Positions 6,905 to 9,492 of a stretch of 9,492 nucleotides of DNA are shown in pieces. The notes beneath the pieces are model-generated. The model had not been told where the DNA came from. It did no database searches and saw nothing but the letters and a program-made list of their open reading frames with translations. The stretch is from assembly GCA_913031515.1 (NCBI GenBank), contig CAJWET010000050.1:1-9492 (forward strand), in the 5' to 3' direction. Position 1 is the first letter of the stretch, and every line of letters starts with the position of its first letter. A program made the translations under genes and the position numbers. Source of the DNA: an uncultured Acidimicrobiaceae bacterium. Lineage in GTDB: Bacteria > Actinomycetota > Acidimicrobiia > Acidimicrobiales > UBA8592.

Positions 6905-8779
6905 ATGGAATCAGCTCAAGGAGAACCAGAACACGTGGGGGCATCTGCACTAAAGAAATGGGGTCCATTAGGGCTTCTCGTGGTTGCCGCAGTTGTCGTG
7001 ATCATTATTGTTGCATCCGGCGGCGGAGGCGACGATGACTCAGCTTCCGAACCTAGTTCCTCTGCATCGAGTGATTCTTCCCAAACAGCATCTGCAGACT
7101 CGCCTGAAGAAGATAGTTCAACGGCTGCTGAAGAAGAATCCTCCGAAAGTTCGGAGCCTGAAGAGGCCGAAGAGCCAGATCCTGCGACCGAAGATTGTCC
7201 GACGGCTGGAGACGCAAGAGACGATCTGCTACCTGGGGTGATGTTCTACGAAGAAGCAGTAACTCGCTGCATTGCAGACGATATCGAATGGGGGGAACGC
7301 TGCGATGAAGAAACAGGACGGCTTAAGTTGCCAACGTCACTACCCCCAGCATGTTTTGCTCCATTTGAAGGCGACAATGGTGGAGCAACGGCTCAAGGTG
7401 TCACCGAAGACTCGATTAATATCGTCTACTGGCGGTGGATGGAGAACGATTTCATCTTGCAATACATCACTGGACCGATTTCCAACGATGACACGAACGC
7501 TGATGCAGAAGCTAGCTTGCGCGGGCTGTTGGAATATTACGAAACCTATTACGAAACCTATGGAAGGTCGATCAACCTAATCTTTTATGAAGGAACGGGT
7601 CTCATTAGTGATGAAATTTCAGCACGCTCTGACGCTGTCAAGATCGCTGAAGAATATGACCCATTTATGGTGTGGAACGGTCCGACATTAACCAACGCAT
7701 TCGAAGATGAACTTGTTTCACGCGGCATAGCGTGTTTGAGTTGCGGACCGTCCCAAGACATTGAGTACTATCGTGAAAACGATCCCCTCGCGTGGGCTTT
7801 TGGAATGAGCGCTGTCCAAGCCAGCCTAATAGCTTCCGAATACGTAGGTAAGCAATTAGCCGGCCGTAACGCCATCTATGCAGGTGACACAGATTATCAG
7901 AGTCAACCCCGGGTCTTTGGGCGACTATGGATCGAAAGCGGAGAAGCATCCGTTCAAAACGAAGCAAACTTTGAAGACAATCTCGCCGGATATGGAGTTG
8001 ATGTCGTCGAATCTGTGGCATTTACCCTTGATCCTGCGACCTTGCAAGAACAAGCATCATCTGCAATAGCTAAATTCAAATCAGCTGGAGTCACAACCGT
8101 AATGTTCTCCGCTGACCCAATATCACCACGAGATTTCACCCGTGAAGCGACCGCACAGGGCTATTACCCCGAGTGGGTGCACATCGGTAGCGTTCTCGCT
8201 GACACCAATATCTTCTCCCGAACCTACGACCAAGAACAATGGGCCAACGCCTTTGGTATCACCACCCTTTCAGCAAGGGTTGATCCGACAGTGAGTGGAG
8301 CGCCCTTCCGCTACAAGTGGTTCTTTGGAGAAGAAGCACCAGCAGATGACTCACTTGGAGTTATTGACCCTTGGCCAGCTACGTTCTACCCGATCATCCA
8401 GGGCATCGGACCCGAATTGACATACGAAAACTGGAAGACCGCCCTTGACACCGCAGACCCGACACGTCAGACGCTGACATCTGGCTCGTTCTCATGGGGA
8501 GTAAACGGTAGATGGCCAGCTGAATTGGAATACGACTTCTTCGGTGGCGATGACATTACAGTCTTCTGGTGGGACTCTACCAAGGAAGGCCTGGATGAAG
8601 CGGACGGTCTTGGTGAGGGCATGTGGTTTTTTGCTGATGGTGGTCAACGCTACCTACTCGGTGAGATTCCTGAAGAGGACATCACCCTTTTCGACAGGGA
8701 AACTTCCTCCGACATCTACATGGAATGGCCCGAAGGCGAAGCACCTATTTACTATGACCCCCTACCTTCTGGTGGATGA
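6905..8779 (+). CDS. Membrane-anchored ABC transporter substrate-binding protein (type I periplasmic fold)
   Basis: A 624-residue extracytoplasmic protein (628 from GTG 6893). Residues 1-20 are hydrophilic with KK just before a single hydrophobic helix (21-37) that ends in SGGGGDDD. There is no lipobox Cys and no obvious signal peptidase site, so it is probably an uncleaved anchor, cytoplasmic side first. Residues 40-96 are a Ser/Glu/Asp/Ala spacer. A short Cys-containing segment follows (C98, C122, C133, C150, possibly two disulfides). From about 165, GVTEDSINIVYW opens a ligand-binding domain of the Peripla_BP_6/Leu-Ile-Val-binding type, long for this family. It would deliver substrate to the LivH-LivM channel. 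The domain has a surplus of aromatic and acidic residues, but no ligand pocket can be assigned by eye. It follows the ATPase fusion by 58 bp and its stop codon overlaps the next start, so it belongs to the operon. The binding-protein call rests mainly on the opening strand and on context. Confidence 0.88.
   Translation: MESAQGEPEHVGASALKKWGPLGLLVVAAVVVIIIVASGGGGDDDSASEPSSSASSDSSQTASADSPEEDSSTAAEEESSESSEPEEAEEPDPATEDCPTAGDARDDLLPGVMFYEEAVTRCIADDIEWGERCDEETGRLKLPTSLPPACFAPFEGDNGGATAQGVTEDSINIVYWRWMENDFILQYITGPISNDDTNADAEASLRGLLEYYETYYETYGRSINLIFYEGTGLISDEISARSDAVKIAEEYDPFMVWNGPTLTNAFEDELVSRGIACLSCGPSQDIEYYRENDPLAWAFGMSAVQASLIASEYVGKQLAGRNAIYAGDTDYQSQPRVFGRLWIESGEASVQNEANFEDNLAGYGVDVVESVAFTLDPATLQEQASSAIAKFKSAGVTTVMFSADPISPRDFTREATAQGYYPEWVHIGSVLADTNIFSRTYDQEQWANAFGITTLSARVDPTVSGAPFRYKWFFGEEAPADDSLGVIDPWPATFYPIIQGIGPELTYENWKTALDTADPTRQTLTSGSFSWGVNGRWPAELEYDFFGGDDITVFWWDSTKEGLDEADGLGEGMWFFADGGQRYLLGEIPEEDITLFDRETSSDIYMEWPEGEAPIYYDPLPSGG
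7535..7558 (+). repeat. Perfect 12-bp tandem duplication inside the binding-protein gene
   Basis: TATTACGAAACC occurs twice back to back, in frame, encoding YYET-YYET (residues 211-218 from ATG 6905). The copies are identical at the DNA level, which suggests a recent slippage duplication. It adds four residues to a helix near the start of the ligand-binding domain and leaves the frame intact. Confidence 0.85.
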
Positions 8780-9492
8780 CCCAACCTAACCTTCATCCTT
8801 GGAATGAGAAATTCGAATGGAGCGATGCTTTACCGCGCACAGGTTTTTTCAGTCACGAACAGGTCGACAGCTACAATACCGAAGGATATTTGCTCCTTGA
8901 GGAAGCCATCCGGATAGATCAATTACAAATCGTTACAGACCACCTAGACAAGCTCGCTTTCGAGACCGACACGTTCTTAAAAACCCTTGAGAGAGAACGC
9001 CTTTCGATAGCAGAATCCGGCGCGATTCTCTTTGGAATCCATCCATGCCTTAGGTCAGAAACAGTAAAGAATTTTATATCCCAGCAGCCATTCACCGATA
9101 TATGCCATGACCTTATCGGCCCAAATGTCCGGCTCTACTGGGATCAACTCGTCTACAAAGAAACAGAGAAACCTCGGAGATTTCCTTGGCATCAAGATAA
9201 TGGCTACGGGTTTGTTGAACCTCAACAATATCTCACATGCTGGATTCCGCTAGCGGACGTGTACGAAGGGAATGGCTGTCCTTGGGTAGTTCCCAAAATC
9301 CATCGAAACGGGACTCTTTTTCATGAATATGTTGAACCTTTAGGTTACGAATGCTTCCCAGATCACCCTGACGCAGTTCCAGTCGAAGCGAAGGTGGGAA
9401 GTATCGTCATCTTCTCATCGCTGACACCCCACAAAACAGGACCAAATTTAAGTGGAGAAACACGAAAGGCGTACATCATCCAATACGCTCCT
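8776..9492 (+). CDS. Phytanoyl-CoA dioxygenase (PhyH) family protein, Fe(II)/2-oxoglutarate-dependent (3' end beyond window)
   Basis: An open frame of 239 codons starts at ATG 8776, overlapping the binding-protein stop by 4 bp (ATGA), and runs off the right edge, so it is missing from lists of closed ORFs. The product is a PhyH-type oxygenase, which couples 2-oxoglutarate decarboxylation to hydroxylation of a substrate. The iron triad is complete: H139 and D141 in FPWHQDNGYG, and H219 in SSLTPHKTGPN. Arg230 in ETRKAYIIQY is the expected 2-oxoglutarate carboxylate ligand. The N-terminal segment FFSHEQVDSYNTEGYLLLEEAI (about 24-45) is the usual PhyH opening. The segment GNGCPWVVPKIHRNG (165-179) occupies the place of the common VVPGSHK loop in related proteins. 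There is no signal peptide, so it is cytoplasmic. PhyH homologues act on acyl-CoAs, amino acids, ectoine, phosphonates and other small molecules; the substrate here is unknown. Translational coupling to the binding protein suggests that it acts on the imported compound. Confidence 0.92.
   Translation, partial: MTQPNLHPWNEKFEWSDALPRTGFFSHEQVDSYNTEGYLLLEEAIRIDQLQIVTDHLDKLAFETDTFLKTLERERLSIAESGAILFGIHPCLRSETVKNFISQQPFTDICHDLIGPNVRLYWDQLVYKETEKPRRFPWHQDNGYGFVEPQQYLTCWIPLADVYEGNGCPWVVPKIHRNGTLFHEYVEPLGYECFPDHPDAVPVEAKVGSIVIFSSLTPHKTGPNLSGETRKAYIIQYAP

Overview
The window looks like part of a catabolic and uptake locus from a bacterium of intermediate GC content (about half by eye), with TTA codons and ordinary Shine-Dalgarno sites. 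The best guess is an actinobacterium-like lineage, possibly a marine member of the Acidimicrobiia. The reasons are the binding protein's uncleaved N-terminal helix followed by a Gly/Asp/Ser/Glu-rich spacer, the neighbouring crotonase, SnoaL-like and PhyH-like enzymes, and the large fused transporter proteins. No rRNA or other marker gene is present, so this placement is inference.

Layout. At the left edge a minus-strand gene (1-437, cut by the edge) encodes a lipoprotein with an acidic spacer and what looks like the start of an alpha/beta hydrolase domain. It diverges across an 81-bp gap from a run of six same-strand genes. These are a SnoaL/NTF2-like protein (519-1019), a crotonase-family protein (1069-1836), a LivH-LivM permease fusion (1905-3986), a three-part MFS-LivF-LivG fusion (3976-6846), a membrane-anchored type I periplasmic-binding protein (6905-8779) and a PhyH-type Fe(II)/2-oxoglutarate dioxygenase (8776-9492, cut by the right edge). 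Gaps are 49, 68 and 58 bp, and two junctions overlap by 11 and 4 bp, so the six genes are probably one operon. No gene-free stretch exceeds 300 bases, and no tRNA, rRNA, insertion sequence, CRISPR array or convincing terminator was seen.

How the genes may work together. The permease fusion supplies both transmembrane halves of a branched-chain-amino-acid-type (HAAT) ABC importer. The following protein supplies both ATPase halves on one chain, but behind a complete 12-helix MFS transporter. The next gene supplies the substrate-binding protein. A normal five-gene Liv transporter is therefore condensed into three polypeptides, with a second, unrelated transporter welded to the ATPases. The flanking enzymes (hydrolase, SnoaL-like, crotonase, dioxygenase) suggest that the substrate is a carboxylate, ester or CoA-activated organic compound that is degraded after uptake, rather than simply leucine. 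The substrate cannot be read from the sequence.

The MFS-LivF-LivG protein is the most unusual object in the window. The two ATPase halves are also asymmetric: one composite ATP site looks canonical and the other departs from consensus in two motifs.
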